DNA of 64,000 bases from Daphnia pulex (GCF_021134715.1 NC_060023.1:1798001-1862000); one strand, 5' to 3'. Shown: positions 35,319 through 47,023, counted from the first letter of the stretch. Program-made: numbers and translations. Notes: generated by a model from the letters alone, not told the origin.

Positions 35319-36078
35319 TTAACTTAAGTTTAAAAATACATTTTCAAGTTTACACGGAAGAAACTATGATGGTTTGGTTCATTTTATTTTTCCAAACATT
35401 ATACAGTCAATTTTTTTATTAATTAGCGTCAAATTAATTTCTGAAATTAAGAAAACTGTTGACGGAACACCGTTTGACAACCTTGAACGACCTTGAATGT
35501 GTTGTCGGCGAATTCGATAATCTGCGATAAGGCATAGTTAACTTTGGTTTAAAAATACCTTTTCAAGTTTACACGAAAGAAAAAAAGATTTCTACGTTTG
35601 TTTTATTTTTTCAAATATATTACAATCATCTTTTTCATTAATTATTATCAATTCCAATCTAATAAATGAGATAACTGTTGGACTCAACACCGCTTGACTA
35701 CCTTGAGTGTACGTTACGTCGGCGAATTCGGTAATCTAGAAGTGTAGCTCCGCCCATTTTTCAGAAATAGGCGATCGTGCACTAAGTCCCCCTAATTTAA
35801 AATTAAATTTGTTTTAATTCAGTTAGTTATGTTTTAAAACATTTATTTTTCCCTACCACATATTAGAGATTTATAAATAGTGCCGGGGGAGTGGAATACA
35901 TTATCGCTAGATGGCATTGTACAGTTTCAAGTTTATGAATTCTTTGTTTGTTTTATTTTTACGAGCATATAACATCCTTTTTTCTCGTTAATTATCATCA
36001 AATTAATAACAAAATTTGAGAAAACAGTTGTCTGAAGCTAGACCAGATTGAAAACGTCGACGAATTCGGTAATCTAAG
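35319..36078. repeat. Three degenerate 200-bp repeats upstream of the left eIF4G-like gene
   Basis: Copies start near 35319, 35536 and 35920. Each runs from a TTCAAGTTTA motif through TTTTATTTTT, an AATTA-rich part and AACxGTTG, to a shared ending GTCGGCGAATTCGGTAATCT or close to it. The first lies within 110 bp of the gene's ATG. They may be repeated promoter or enhancer units, or repeated copies of a transposon end. Confidence 0.75.
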
Positions 36079-37140
36079 GAACGTTGAAAAAGGGTTGAGC
36101 AGACGAAAACAAAGTTGTCTGCCAAGGCGGTGTTTTGGTGAATCTGTGCCGACTTGAACTCCGAACGTGTTACGATTTCACCTGACTTAAATCATAAATA
36201 GTTTTAGGAGAATATTATACCTGCTTGAGTTTGCCTGCCTCGTTTCCTCTGAGTAGCTAGTTTAGTCATGCTCGTATGTGTTTTACTGTTTTGGCATTGA
36301 ACAACTGCACCAATTGACATTGACTGAAATGCAGAAAAACTTGTAATGCCCATTCCGTTCTCTCACAAGTCACAAGAAGTAATTCCAATATAACTTCCAA
36401 AGAAAAACAAAATTTTTTTTAACTAAACAACATCATTTCATTTGCAGGACATAAATGAAGCGTTGACGTCACTTGGAGGTAATGTTTTGATTAAGTGTGC
36501 AAGTTTACCTTTATCTAACATTGAACTTAAGATTTTTCTCAAAATTTTGATGGTCTTTAAATTTTTTATGGTGTCTATCTGTGATTATACTGTCGCGTTT
36601 CGGGGCCGTTTAGCTGCATTTATTTGAAAATTGGGAGGGATATTTCCTGCCTGTCAGTTCCTTGTTTAAAGTTTCATAGTGTCAGTGATATGAGTCGGTT
36701 CATGTTTACTGATATAGTTTATGGTGTTTCAGATTCAACAGGGTCAGGTGATATGGTCTGTGTTATCTGTTATGTTGATTCTTTACTGATTGTTCTTGTT
36801 TATTTAGGTTATGGGAGTCGGTATGACGTTATTGGGGCACTAGGATCTAGGATGTTTGCTTGTGTATGAGGTACTCGTGGTTTGGGTTGTCCAATTTCTA
36901 GTTATTCTACTAGTTTTTTACTTCTTGTTAGATGGGCCTGTATCATTCCTTGTTGGACAAATTAATTGTGAGTGCCTTGGATATGACCAAATGCCAATGC
37001 TGACTGGTGATGATGGCTCTTTTTCGACTTTTTGGCTGACATTTTTCTTTTTGGTGTGAAATGCTTGGAGCGGATGGAGCCCTGGCTGTTCTGTGAATCA
37101 GCTCAACTGATGGTTTGATTCTACATAAAACAGAATAAGC
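36079..37140. other. Inner left arm, no gene assigned
   Basis: Open frames here are short and lack motifs. Splice-like signals occur (for example CAG before 36449 and GGTAATG near 36479), so small exons of an unknown transcript are possible. The same sequence is in the right arm at about 45093-46154. Confidence 0.4.
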
Positions 37141-37213
37141 ATTTCAAACTTAATTTCAAACTTAATTTCAAACTTAATTTCAAACTTAATTTCAAACTTA
37201 ATTTCAAACTTAA
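37141..37213. repeat. 12-bp tandem repeat at the inner edge of the left arm
   Basis: The unit AATTTCAAACTT occurs six times. The right arm has fewer than two units at the matching place (45070-45092), and the inverted-repeat match stops within the array at 37163. Antisense frames reading KFEIKFEI are translation of the repeat. Confidence 0.9.
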
Positions 37214-37715
37214 TAACGAAATCACGGTAATTGGTAAAATCTGACATGATAAGTGGCCTAGTGTAATATTTGTGAGTAATCGTTTGTCTAGAATAAAACA
37301 CATCGCGTCAGTATTGCAATGTACAAACTGTTATTAAGTTTTAATTTTTATTGAGACATGCTCTTCGACTTGTCTCCTCAGTAGATTTTTCAAATGCTTA
37401 GTCATCTTAATTACAAATTGTTGACATTTTCATTCTGTTTTCAGGCCCCCGCCGCAATTCCATGGTGGTAGCGAGAGATTGCTGAAATTCAACACTATTA
37501 ATACATGATGTAGTTAGATAAATTACAAGTGCGCATATCTAGATTAGATGTATGCTTACATCTATCTCTATGTTCAAGAGACAATTTCAAGTGTATAGTA
37601 TATACTGTACACTCTTCACTGATAACTGTTTAATTAATCTTTTAGATCATAGACGTCAACCTCATTGATGACACAAATTATAAACAAGGTGACTTAATTT
37701 TTGTTTCATTTACAG

Positions 37716-38588
37716 GTACTAAATTGGAATGACAAACTTTATGAGAAGTCTTGTCCTTTCAAGAAAAAGGACATCAGAACATTTGGATACCCAACCTTCA
37801 ACTTTTGGTTGCAGTTCAGGACTGAGACTAACAAGTCCAGCAAAATCATCGCTTAACAGCTGACCCTGACGGTGCCAAGCAAACACCATAAGCCGAAGAT
37901 AAAGACAACGTAAAAGTTCCCAAGGTAAAAAACATTATTGTAGTTCAAGTGTAAATAGTGTTTGCTTCAATTCCGCTTGAATATTACGATGAATTAATTT
38001 ATATCTAGTCTAAGGATGTCTGTCGTGGCAAACTGATTGCGTAGCAACTGGAGAAAGTGTTTGTCGAGCAAACGAACTGTGATGTCGAACTCTTGTTCGA
38101 AGACGAGGAGGTAATCGAAGGCCATATTTCCATCTTGGTTGCCAGAAGTCCCGTTTTCTCTGCCATGTTTTACCACAACCTTCAAAAATCCATGACGTGC
38201 AAAGTCTTCGTCCAAGACATCCGGCCACAGATTTTCAAAGAGATGCTACAGTACATTTACTCCGGCCAGACTATGGCTCCTTTGACGGACGCCATCGCTC
38301 AACCTCTGTTCGTACTTTCAGTCAAATACGATATCGAGGACCTTAAAGAAAAGTGTGTCCATTATCTACTGAAAAGCATCCGGACGAGTAATGCAGTTGA
38401 CTTGTTGGTCTGGGCAAATCTTCATTCGATGGATAAAATCCAAGAATCAACTCTTGACTTTGTGGCCATAAATTTCAAAATCATTTTTCAGTCGAATGAA
38501 TGGGAGAACTTGATGAAGAACTATCCGGACTCAAGAGCTTGGAATCCTGGTGGCTCGACGTTATGTAGCTGTTTAAGAGATACGCCAG
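37716..38588 (+). pseudogene. Decayed MATH/BTB gene in the palindrome spacer
   Basis: A MATH-like piece reads LNWNDKLYEKSCPFKK and ends at a TAA (37854). After an intron-like gap, a BTB region starts after an in-frame TAG (38041): CDVELLFEDE, SILVARSPVFSAMF, LQYIYSG and KYDIEDLKEKC are recognisable. Near 38545 the frame shifts, and ILVARRYVAV followed by a stop continues in another frame. Flanking sequence at 37222-37400 resembles the upstream flank of the intact BTB gene (21890-22090), so the gene was duplicated together with its 5' region. Confidence 0.7.
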
Positions 38589-39394
38589 CCAAAGAGTTCT
38601 GTATAACTTTAAATGGTCAGACATTTGTCGTTTATTTGTGCAATGTTAAATGTTTGAAGCTTCATCGATATTAAAGACGATTTCTTTTTTACTTAAATTA
38701 TGTGCGTTCCAGCGGTTCCAGCGTCACCACCAATATCCACAATTCCACATGAGTTCACGATCCTTGCAACAACAACACGTACAGCATGATACTGGACACT
38801 TAAGCAAGGTATTGGCCTTACTCTGAATCATTAGATTTCTAAGGTAATTAGAAATCCCATTCAACTTTTATTCTTCCACGGTTGACTGCTTCGTGCAGAT
38901 TTGCTTTTTCTCAGCACGGTCAGCTAGTGTGGCATCCGTGAATAGTGATTTTGACGAAATCTTTTTTTTTTTGGTTCTTATTGCCAATCGATAATACGCT
39001 GTAAGTGAATCACATTTTATTCTTGAGAAATTAACAGTATCTTTTGTACGAAGTGTGATGGTAACCAGTGACGTAGTTGTCCATTTAGTCCAGTATTAAC
39101 ATTTTTACAACTTTTGAGAACTTATTGACCCAGATTCAGAAAAGAGGTTTCTAACAAGGCTCAACTGTGTGCACATCATTAAATGAATATAGATTAATCA
39201 TGTGTTTGAAATTTAGCTAAGGTTGCAGAGAAATATTTAAAAAATAGCCGACTGCTGTCCTTCAAACGGTTCGAAATGGAAGATTTATTCATTCACCGAA
39301 GAAACGAGTCAAATGACTGAGATGTCAATTGGTTTAAAGTGAGTTTTAAGCCGTAACCATTTGGTATTCATTTTGATGTATTCATTTTGATATT

Positions 39395-39836
39395 GGCTGT
39401 TGTAGAATGTAGACCCATCCCCAGCGACGTCAACCTGCAGAAGGAAAGGCCAGTTTCCTTCACGCTCGAAGGTCACGGAGATCATTACGTAAAACGTTAG
39501 TTTTTTTTTAAAATTTGGTTATTTGTATGTTTTATCTATATTTTATGTGCTGTAGAGGTTGGGTGCATGTCCTTCCCGCTCGAAGGTCACGGAGATCATT
39601 ACGTGAAACTTGTCATGCAGTGGTGTAAGAGGTTGGGTGAGAACGAGACGTGTTACATCCATTTTGTTTTGTTTTTAATATTGGTTGTTGTAGACCCATC
39701 CCCAACTACGTCAACCTGCAGAAGGAAAGGCCAGTTTTCCTTCAATCGAAGGTCATGGAGATCATTACGTGTCATGCAATGGTGAAGAGGTTGGGTGAGA
39801 ACGACACGTGTTGCACCATTATCGAGCAGGTAAAAT
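39395..39836. repeat. Partly duplicated exon-like segments of unknown origin
   Basis: Segments starting CCCATCCCCA and GTCAACCTGCAGAAGGAAAG occur near 39413 and 39693. A segment with CGAAGGTCACGGAGATCATT occurs near 39464 and 39581, with a variant near 39748. The last copy is bounded by GTAG and GTAAAA, as an exon would be. I cannot assign a protein family. Confidence 0.55.
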
Positions 39837-39912
39837 AGCCGCAAGGCTTAGGGGTGAGGGTGAGAAAAATATCGTAGAAAACGAGAGAGAAAATGCCACA
39901 GAAGTGGCAGTC

Positions 39913-40150
39913 GAGTGAGGATCTCCGACACGGCAACAACTACTTTCTTCGTCGTAATATCAGTTCGCAATCATGGGTAAGTATTCAATTTTATATCGAG
40001 CCGTGAATCAATTCTATTTTGTTTTTAGTTGTATGTATATTACCAGTTATATTCGAAAACTAATTTACAAATCCTTGATTGTTTAGTTGATAATGGCGTT
40101 GGGTTGCTGTTGGGTGTTGTATCGTTTATGCCGAGCACGAGAGCGATAAG
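39913..40150 (+). pseudogene. Truncated copy 1 of a YYTT-repeat secreted protein gene (5' end only)
   Basis: A tiny first exon (ATGG) at 39973 precedes GTAAGT. After TTTAG at about 40086, the second exon would encode MVDNGVGLLLGVVSF, a signal peptide like that of copy 3, but the frame stops at TAG near 40149 with no YYTT repeats. Upstream GATCTCCGACACG sequence is shared with copy 2. Confidence 0.55.
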
Positions 40151-40167
40151 GCGATAGAAATCCATCG

Positions 40168-40500
40168 GGTGAGCATCTCCGACACGTCAACTGCATTCTT
40201 GGTGTTATTTCCAGTATTCAATCACGGGTAAATATTTTGTACTTTTACATGGAGTTTTGTAACAATTTCTACTTCCTTTCTATGTATTAATATGCCCGTA
40301 ATTATTGAATATTGTCAAGTAAACTATGCCGTGGTGCTGCGCTACACACTACAACTGATGCTGCTCCGAGCTACTACACCGAAGTATTATTCTTCCTCGA
40401 GCTACGCTACAAAAGCGCATGGGTGCTACACCAGCGAGTCTCCCGAGTACTACTCTGCTCCCAGCTACTAAACTGAGGTATCTGAGTATTAACCTCGTGT
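40168..40500 (+). pseudogene. Degenerate copy 2 of a YYTT-repeat gene
   Basis: The position that is ATGG before GTAAAT in copy 3 is ACGG here, so the start codon is lost. After the intron-like stretch, fragments such as CTACTACACCGAAG and GAGTACTACTCTGCTCC show the repeat, interrupted by stops and shifts. Confidence 0.6.
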
Positions 40501-40571
40501 TGAAGAATCTAGTCAAGTTATTTGACGCAAGTTGCTTAATGTGAAAATCTCTTACATTTAGTCAAAAGTAA

Positions 40572-41256
40572 CGGACTGAAGGTGCTAAAAGTTTTTGCTG
40601 AGGACGGTAGCAGGTCGAGTCCTCCCTAAATACTTGAGCGAATGGACAACCGAGAAGTTGAATGCGGAAAGTGTTAATGTGTTGCCCAAAGCTAATGTTG
40701 AGGGTGCAAGCTTGGAAGACAACAAGGTCCCATTGACCTTAAAACAATGGTCGAAAGGTAAACAGTTATTTCAATACATGTTTTGTTAGCGATGTTAATT
40801 AAAATCGAAAAATTATTTCATCAGGTTTAAACTGACCATGTTGCCGTTGCTGTCGGTTTGAACGCAAACACGGATTTGGCTGTCGCTTTTGGTTTGGAAA
40901 TTGATTCGAATTTTGGTAGTTGTCGAGTCAATGCCGAGTTTGAAGCAGATCAAACGTCTGGTTGGTAAGAATCCTTGAACATTTTCATTTCATATTAATT
41001 TTAATACAGTGTGTGATTAAAACTCAACCAACATTGACTGCTCTGATATTGCTAGATAGTATATGAAGTTTTTGTAAAGTAATTTTACACTTTTGGTGGT
41101 AAATTTAGATTCTAATTTTTGGTTTTGGACTTGATTTTTTATTAAGCCAAAGATGCTGCCTGCTTTTATGATATCAAATTGGATCGTCGTCGTGTGGAAC
41201 ATCATGACCACGCTGTTGTATCAGGGCGATTGGCTAGAGAGCATATGATTGGCAAT
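40572..41256 (+). pseudogene. AIFM1: 5'-truncated AIFM1 (apoptosis-inducing factor) pseudogene
   Basis: Three exon remnants (about 40572-40757, 40825-40964 and 41147-41256) match successive parts of mitochondrial AIF: RVLPKYLSEWTTEKL, then [15 protein letters not shown] with GLEIDSNFG, then [20 protein letters not shown] and [11 protein letters not shown] is an FAD-dependent oxidoreductase of the mitochondrial intermembrane space. Here the N-terminal FAD part and the C-terminus are missing. A small deletion lies in the GNMGRV region, and a one-base deletion at the start of the second remnant creates a TGA. Introns are retained, so it came from DNA duplication and not from an mRNA. Confidence 0.85.
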
Positions 41257-41338
41257 GCATGCATGCAACATGGGTGAAGGACTGCAGCGCAATATTTGTC
41301 ACTATCTGCATTCTTCGTCGTATTTTCAGTACGCTATC

Positions 41339-42450
41339 ATGGGTAAATATTCTATTACGTATAGTTTTGTATCAATTTATTTTTTTTTCTATTTGTTAAT
41401 ATGCCAGTTATTGAATATCAATGTTCTAATAATTTACCATCTAGTTAACTATGGCGTCTTGCTGCTGTATGTTGTATCGTTGATGGCTGGGTCAGCCATT
41501 GGTGTACCGATGTCTCCTGGGTATTGCAGATACCAAGCCGCAACGCCGCCGCCTTACTGCACAACAACAACACACGCAACAACCGGTTACCACACCACCA
41601 AGGCTGCAGAATATTATACCACAACTTATGATGCCCCGAGCTACTACATTGAAGCCCTGAAGTATAACTCTGCCCCGAGTTGCCTCAACAAAGAGGCTGA
41701 GTACTACACCGAGGTTTCCAAGTACTACACCATCAAGGCATCGGAGTACTACACCACCAGGGCACCGGAGTACTACACCACCAGGGCACCGGAGTACTAC
41801 ACCACCAGGGCACCGGAGTACTACACCACCAGGGCACCGGAGTACTACACCACCAGGGCACCGGAGTACTACACCACCAGGGCACCGGAGTACTACACCA
41901 CCACGTATGCTGTCCCAGCCTTTTATACCGAGGTTTCCAACTACTACTGTGCCTAGCTACTACATCGAAGCTCCAGCTTATTACACCACCAAAGTAGTAG
42001 AGTATTACACCGAAGCGCCCAAATACTATCTGCCCGAGCTGCGAAATACAACTGCGGCGGCCCAGTACTACGTAGCACCTACTTATTACACAGTGGATGG
42101 TCCTAAATACCACGTTGAACCGAAATACTGCTGTGAGTTTCCAGTTTACTACATCACAACCTACGCTGCCCCTAGCTACTAAACCGAAACCGCCAAGTAC
42201 TACACCGAAAAGGCCGAATATTACCCAAACCCAAGTATAACTCTGCTCCAGCCAACACCAAACAGAGGATCCGGTTTACTACACCACCAATGTCCCTGAG
42301 TATTACACTGCAATCTACGCTGGCCTTAGCTACTACACTGAAGCTCCAAAGTATTACTCTTTCCCGAGTTACTACACCATTAAAGCATTTGAATATTACA
42401 CCAAGACCTACGCTTCTTCAGTTTGCTTGAGGGAGGCTCCTAAATACTAG
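41339..42450 (+). pseudogene. YYTT-repeat secreted protein gene, copy 3, disrupted
   Basis: First exon ATGG (41339-41342) joins at 41445 to encode MVNYGVLLLYVVSLMAGSA, a signal peptide, then Tyr/Thr/Pro-rich repeats. The unit EYYTTRAP occurs six times in a row (24-bp tandem, about 41737-41900). A shift near 41940 ends this frame; PSYYIEAPAYYTTK continues in another frame, a TAA interrupts at 42180, and VYYTTNVPEYYT to EAPKY and a stop at 42450 follow in a third. AATAAA at 42539 marks the old 3' end. Such proteins are likely cuticular or adhesive, but this copy is broken unless a short product ending at 41956 is used. Confidence 0.75.
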
Positions 42451-42898
42451 ACGAAATTTCAGTTTGATTTAACTGTGTTCAGATTTTTCGGTCATATCAT
42501 ACTAGTCACTGATATTGTTGTTGTTCTTATATGAGAAAATAAATTTTGTATTGAGGGTAATCGTCTTGTAAGACTTCTCTGAACACCTCCAAGCCATTGC
42601 GATGGGTCCTAATTTCAAATGTGGTGGAAGTGACTTGCTCTAGTCGCTCTGCATTCGGAAATTTTCTGGTGCTTGGAAAAACTCCATTTTCAGGTTAAGT
42701 TACGAAAGACTGTTACAGGTTTACTCTAAATTTGTGAAGTTTTATTTCAACTCAAGTCACTTAACTATTACTTAAAGTAAATGTAAAACTTTAAAGTTGT
42801 AAGAGAAAACTTGATAAGAATTGCTTTACTGTCCCACCTCCACCCACAATTCCACCACATTTTACAGTCACATAAACATATACATACATACACTTAAG

Positions 42899-43215
42899 TT
42901 AACCCGTTGGCTGCCACGCCATACAACCCGTAGGTTGCTCTCTACTACTCTACGCGCCACGTCTGAAGGATCCGTGACCAAAGTGGGACTTGCCATTGCT
43001 GACAAGTCCGGGCTGACACGGTGACAGGAGAATCCATCACCGCATCGACAAGGGGGAAGTCCCTATAGTGCATTGCCTTAACAGGCGCCTTGCGGCAAGT
43101 TTTGGGCTGGTACGACTTTCCGATCCCGCGGCATGAAAACCACGAGACCGAACAGCGCACGCAGCCCGTGCAAAGGAGCTAGGGGAGAACAAAGGCGTGG
43201 CAGACAACGGGTTAA
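42899..43215. mobile_element. piggyBac-like MITE with TTAA target site
   Basis: The element starts TTAACCCGTTGGCTGCCACG and ends with GGCGTGGCAGACAACGGGTT followed by AA. The termini are inverted repeats with one mismatch, start in CCC and end in GGG, and are flanked by TTAA on both sides, which is the target duplication of piggyBac transposons. The 309-bp interior has no transposase, so it is non-autonomous. Confidence 0.85.
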
Positions 43216-43479
43216 CTTACACAAACACAAACATATTACCAACAACAAATGATGATCCACGCTGACGTTTTGGAGATACCGGCGATGTTTTGATGTCCAT
43301 CTTCTCGACGTCTCTTCTGCATTACCTGATTAAAGAGAAAAAAATTCTTATTTAGTGACATGCCAATAAAAGTTACATAATACAGATAGAAACAATAATC
43401 AGGTTTTTTAGCTCAAAGATTTAAATATGCAATTTTTTTAAGTTTAAATCAAGCTTGCAATATTGAGAACTGTAAACAG

Positions 43480-43868
43480 AACAAAGCTCACTTGCTAGTC
43501 TTTAAAAAAAAATCCGGAAGTATACCGGAAGTAACCACAGCGCCTCAACCATTGAGCTGTCGTCAAATTAAACCACATATTCGTGATCTCCATAAAATTT
43601 GGAGTCGATTAGGTGTGATTTAAACGAAATCCAAAATTTGGTCAAAATCGAGAATTTTCCTGAACTATAGTTCAGGAAAATTTTCGAAACCGGAAGTACG
43701 CGTACGTAAAAAACAGAACATGAACTTTACCACAAATTTTACGAGGATCACGAATATGTGGTTCTTTTGTGCGTCAGATCAATATTTACTACACTACTGA
43801 CTGAAATGAGTAAACCGGAAGTAGAAAAAAAAAATCAAATATCGAAAATCTAACAAGTGAGCTTTGTT
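43480..43868. mobile_element. Foldback/palindromic MITE
   Basis: Ends are AACAAAGCTCACTTG and its exact reverse complement. Inside, CCACATATTCGTGATC near 43571 pairs with GATCACGAATATGTGG near 43746. A perfect 30-bp palindrome (half-site AATTTTCCTGAACTA) is at 43653-43682. There is no coding capacity. CCGGAAGTA occurs several times. The superfamily is not clear. Confidence 0.8.
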
Positions 43869-45069
43869 GGGGGAATCGTTATCATTAGTTATCACTAAAT
43901 ATTTCAACAAAATAACTGCCAATAAATGTTTAAAAAGATGTGCAAAGTAACTGAAACTGACTGTTTTGACAGCTGCAAATTTTCAAAAAGCCATCTAGCG
44001 TTAGAAAAAAGAAACGTCCAAGTAAAACTTTGTTTGCGCGCAAGAAGGGCCTGATTTTGGAATTATTACACAGACACAGAGTTTAACGCAACTAGATTAT
44101 TAGTAGACTATCTACGAAAATAAGTCAATTGTCGGGTACCTGGGCATAATCCCGTGGTGAGTAACTGCAGGTGTGTAACAGCAAAGGGGTAGCGACCACT
44201 GAAGTGTTCCAACTCGTCGGTGAAGTAAGAGTAAGACAAGTTGTAGCAGCAAAAGCAGTGAAGCTAGATGAGCGTACGTCGGGAAGATAAGGATGGAGCA
44301 GAACGTTGCTGGATGTCCCTCTTCCTTCATGGACAAAGGTCAGCATTGGCTTAAGGATCTATTGCATGCTCTGTAAAAAAAATGTAATGCATTAATGAAT
44401 TGAAAATATAACAGATAATAAAGCATTTCAATCTTTACCTATACTAAGAAGCACAGCGACTGTTTCTGCGAAGTAGTTTTCATGATAAAAAACCGCAAAA
44501 ATGGAAATCACAGCAACCAACAGCCTTACTCCTTAGGTTGAGGTAAATTTCCTGATGCTGAAGAAATTGTCGTGAAGTATTGCAGTAGCGTGGTGATAGG
44601 TTATATTGACAATTACCTTTATCATATGGGTGAATGGTGCTGAATTTAGTAAGGCATTTGACGTGGTGTGGTTGGTGTGGTAGCAGTAATGGGGAAATAC
44701 CTTGTCTCCACACATTTGTATTCCACGATATGTGAGCTTCACACATGAGTTTTAGGCTTTTGACAACATGATGGGTCTATTGGAGGGAAAGTGACTGAGC
44801 GCTAAGTCAACTTTTTGGAATGATTGACAGTATGGACCTAAAATTTGACGAAATAAGTTAGTACAGTATAACAATTAGGAAATTAAGTCAAGATAAACCT
44901 ACATTTGATACGAAGTTCAATTTGGTATATGAAATAACAGGAATATAAGTATTAAAAAGCATCCAATTGTTTCGCCATTTTTGCCTCGTTTCATGACGTA
45001 ACAACAACAAAGGCGACACTGGCGACATCTAGTAATGAGTTTTGAAATTGGTTGCACAGTCGCAGCAAC
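43869..45069. other. Spacer, no gene seen
   Basis: No open frame carries a recognisable domain. Two weakly open antisense stretches (about 44112-44346 and 44480-44746) lack start context, motifs or partner exons. Sequence just before 45070 is unrelated to the left side of the spacer. Confidence 0.45.
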
Positions 45070-46154
45070 AAGTTTGAAATTAAGTTTGAAATGCTTATTC
45101 TGTTTTATGTAGAATCAAACCATCAGTTGAGCTGATTCACAGAACAGCCAGGGCTCCATCCGCTCCAAGCATTTCACACCAAAAAGAAAAATGTCAGCCA
45201 AAAAGTCGAAAAAGAGCCATCATCACCAGTCAGCATTGGCATTTGGTCATATCCAAGGCACTCACAATTAATTTGTCCAACAAGGAATGATACAGGCCCA
45301 TCTAACAAGAAGTAAAAAACTAGTAGAATAACTAGAAATTGGACAACCCAAACCACGAGTACCTCATACACAAGCAAACATCCTAGATCCTAGTGCCCCA
45401 ATAACGTCATACCGACTCCCATAACCTAAATAAACAAGAACAATCAGTAAAGAATCAACATAACAGATAACACAGACCATATCACCTGACCCTGTTGAAT
45501 CTGAAACACCATAAACTATATCAGTAAACATGAACCGACTCATATCACTGACACTATGAAACTTTAAACAAGGAACTGACAGGCAGGAAATATCCCTCCC
45601 AATTTTCAAATAAATGCAGCTAAACGGCCCCGAAACGCGACAGTATAATCACAGATAGACACCATAAAAAATTTAAAGACCATCAAAATTTTGAGAAAAA
45701 TCTTAAGTTCAATGTTAGATAAAGGTAAACTTGCACACTTAATCAAAACATTACCTCCAAGTGACGTCAACGCTTCATTTATGTCCTGCAAATGAAATGA
45801 TGTTGTTTAGTTAAAAAAAATTTTGTTTTTCTTTGGAAGTTATATTGGAATTACTTCTTGTGACTTGTGAGAGAACGGAATGGGCATTACAAGTTTTTCT
45901 GCATTTCAGTCAATGTCAATTGGTGCAGTTGTTCAATGCCAAAACAGTAAAACACATACGAGCATGACTAAACTAGCTACTCAGAGGAAACGAGGCAGGC
46001 AAACTCAAGCAGGTATAATATTCTCCTAAAACTATTTATGATTTAAGTCAGGTGAAATCGTAACACGTTCGGAGTTCAAGTCGGCACAGATTCACCAAAA
46101 CACCGCCTTGGCAGACAACTTTGTTTTCGTCTGCTCAACCCTTTTTCAACGTTC

Positions 46155-46914
46155 CTTAGATTACCGAATTCGTCGACGTTTTCAATCTGGTCTAGCTTCA
46201 GACAACTGTTTTCTCAAATTTTGTTATTAATTTGATGATAATTAACGAGAAAAAAGGATGTTATATGCTCGTAAAAATAAAACAAACAAAGAATTCATAA
46301 ACTTGAAACTGTACAATGCCATCTAGCGATAATGTATTCCACTCCCCCGGCACTATTTATAAATCTCTAATATGTGGTAGGGAAAAATAAATGTTTTAAA
46401 ACATAACTAACTGAATTAAAACAAATTTAATTTTAAATTAGGGGGACTTAGTGCACGATCGCCTATTTCTGAAAAATGGGCGGAGCTACACTTCTAGATT
46501 ACCGAATTCGCCGACGTAACGTACACTCAAGGTAGTCAAGCGGTGTTGAGTCCAACAGTTATCTCATTTATTAGATTGGAATTGATAATAATTAATGAAA
46601 AAGATGATTGTAATATATTTGAAAAAATAAAACAAACGTAGAAATCTTTTTTTCTTTCGTGTAAACTTGAAAAGGTATTTTTAAACCAAAGTTAACTATG
46701 CCTTATCGCAGATTATCGAATTCGCCGACAACACATTCAAGGTCGTTCAAGGTTGTCAAACGGTGTTCCGTCAACAGTTTTCTTAATTTCAGAAATTAAT
46801 TTGACGCTAATTAATAAAAAAATTGACTGTATAATGTTTGGAAAAATAAAATGAACCAAACCATCATAGTTTCTTCCGTGTAAACTTGAAAATGTATTTT
46901 TAAACTTAAGTTAA
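46155..46914. repeat. Three degenerate 200-bp repeats upstream of the right eIF4G-like gene
   Basis: This is the mirror image of the block at 35319-36078, with copies at about 46155-46313, 46488-46697 and 46703-46914. The shared AGATTACCGAATTCG-type end is seen near 46158 and 46497, and a variant near 46713. The block ends 110 bp before the gene's ATG. Confidence 0.75.
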
Positions 46915-47023
46915 CTAGTCCAATGAACGAGTGCCAATAGTGTTGACGTCCTCCGAGTTGATATAAGGGCACGAAAATCTGACCAAGATATTCAAGCTTT
47001 CATTTTTGTTCCCACAAAACAAA

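Larger units (their letters stand above)
24776..37163. repeat. Left arm of a giant inverted repeat (12.4 kb)
   Basis: This segment is present again, reversed, at 45070-57553. Paired coordinates add up to 82233 in the inner part and 82332-82333 in the outer part; the step comes from a 99-bp difference inside the eIF4G-like gene. The fucosyltransferases on the two arms differ at only two residues. Divergence is higher in the outermost 350 bp (24776-25130). The inner edge falls inside a 12-bp tandem repeat. Arm content, outside to inside: unassigned DNA, broken fucosyltransferase, intact fucosyltransferase, small foldback, eIF4G-like gene, 200-bp repeats, gene-poor DNA. Confidence 0.95.

Noticed and set aside
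37098-37303. Antisense frame with KFEIKFEI repeats
   Set aside because: It is the 12-bp tandem repeat; the copy number differs between arms and no start or domain supports it.
41733-42113. Antisense frame rich in Trp (VPWWCSTP repeats)
   Set aside because: It is the reverse of the YYTT 24-bp repeat.
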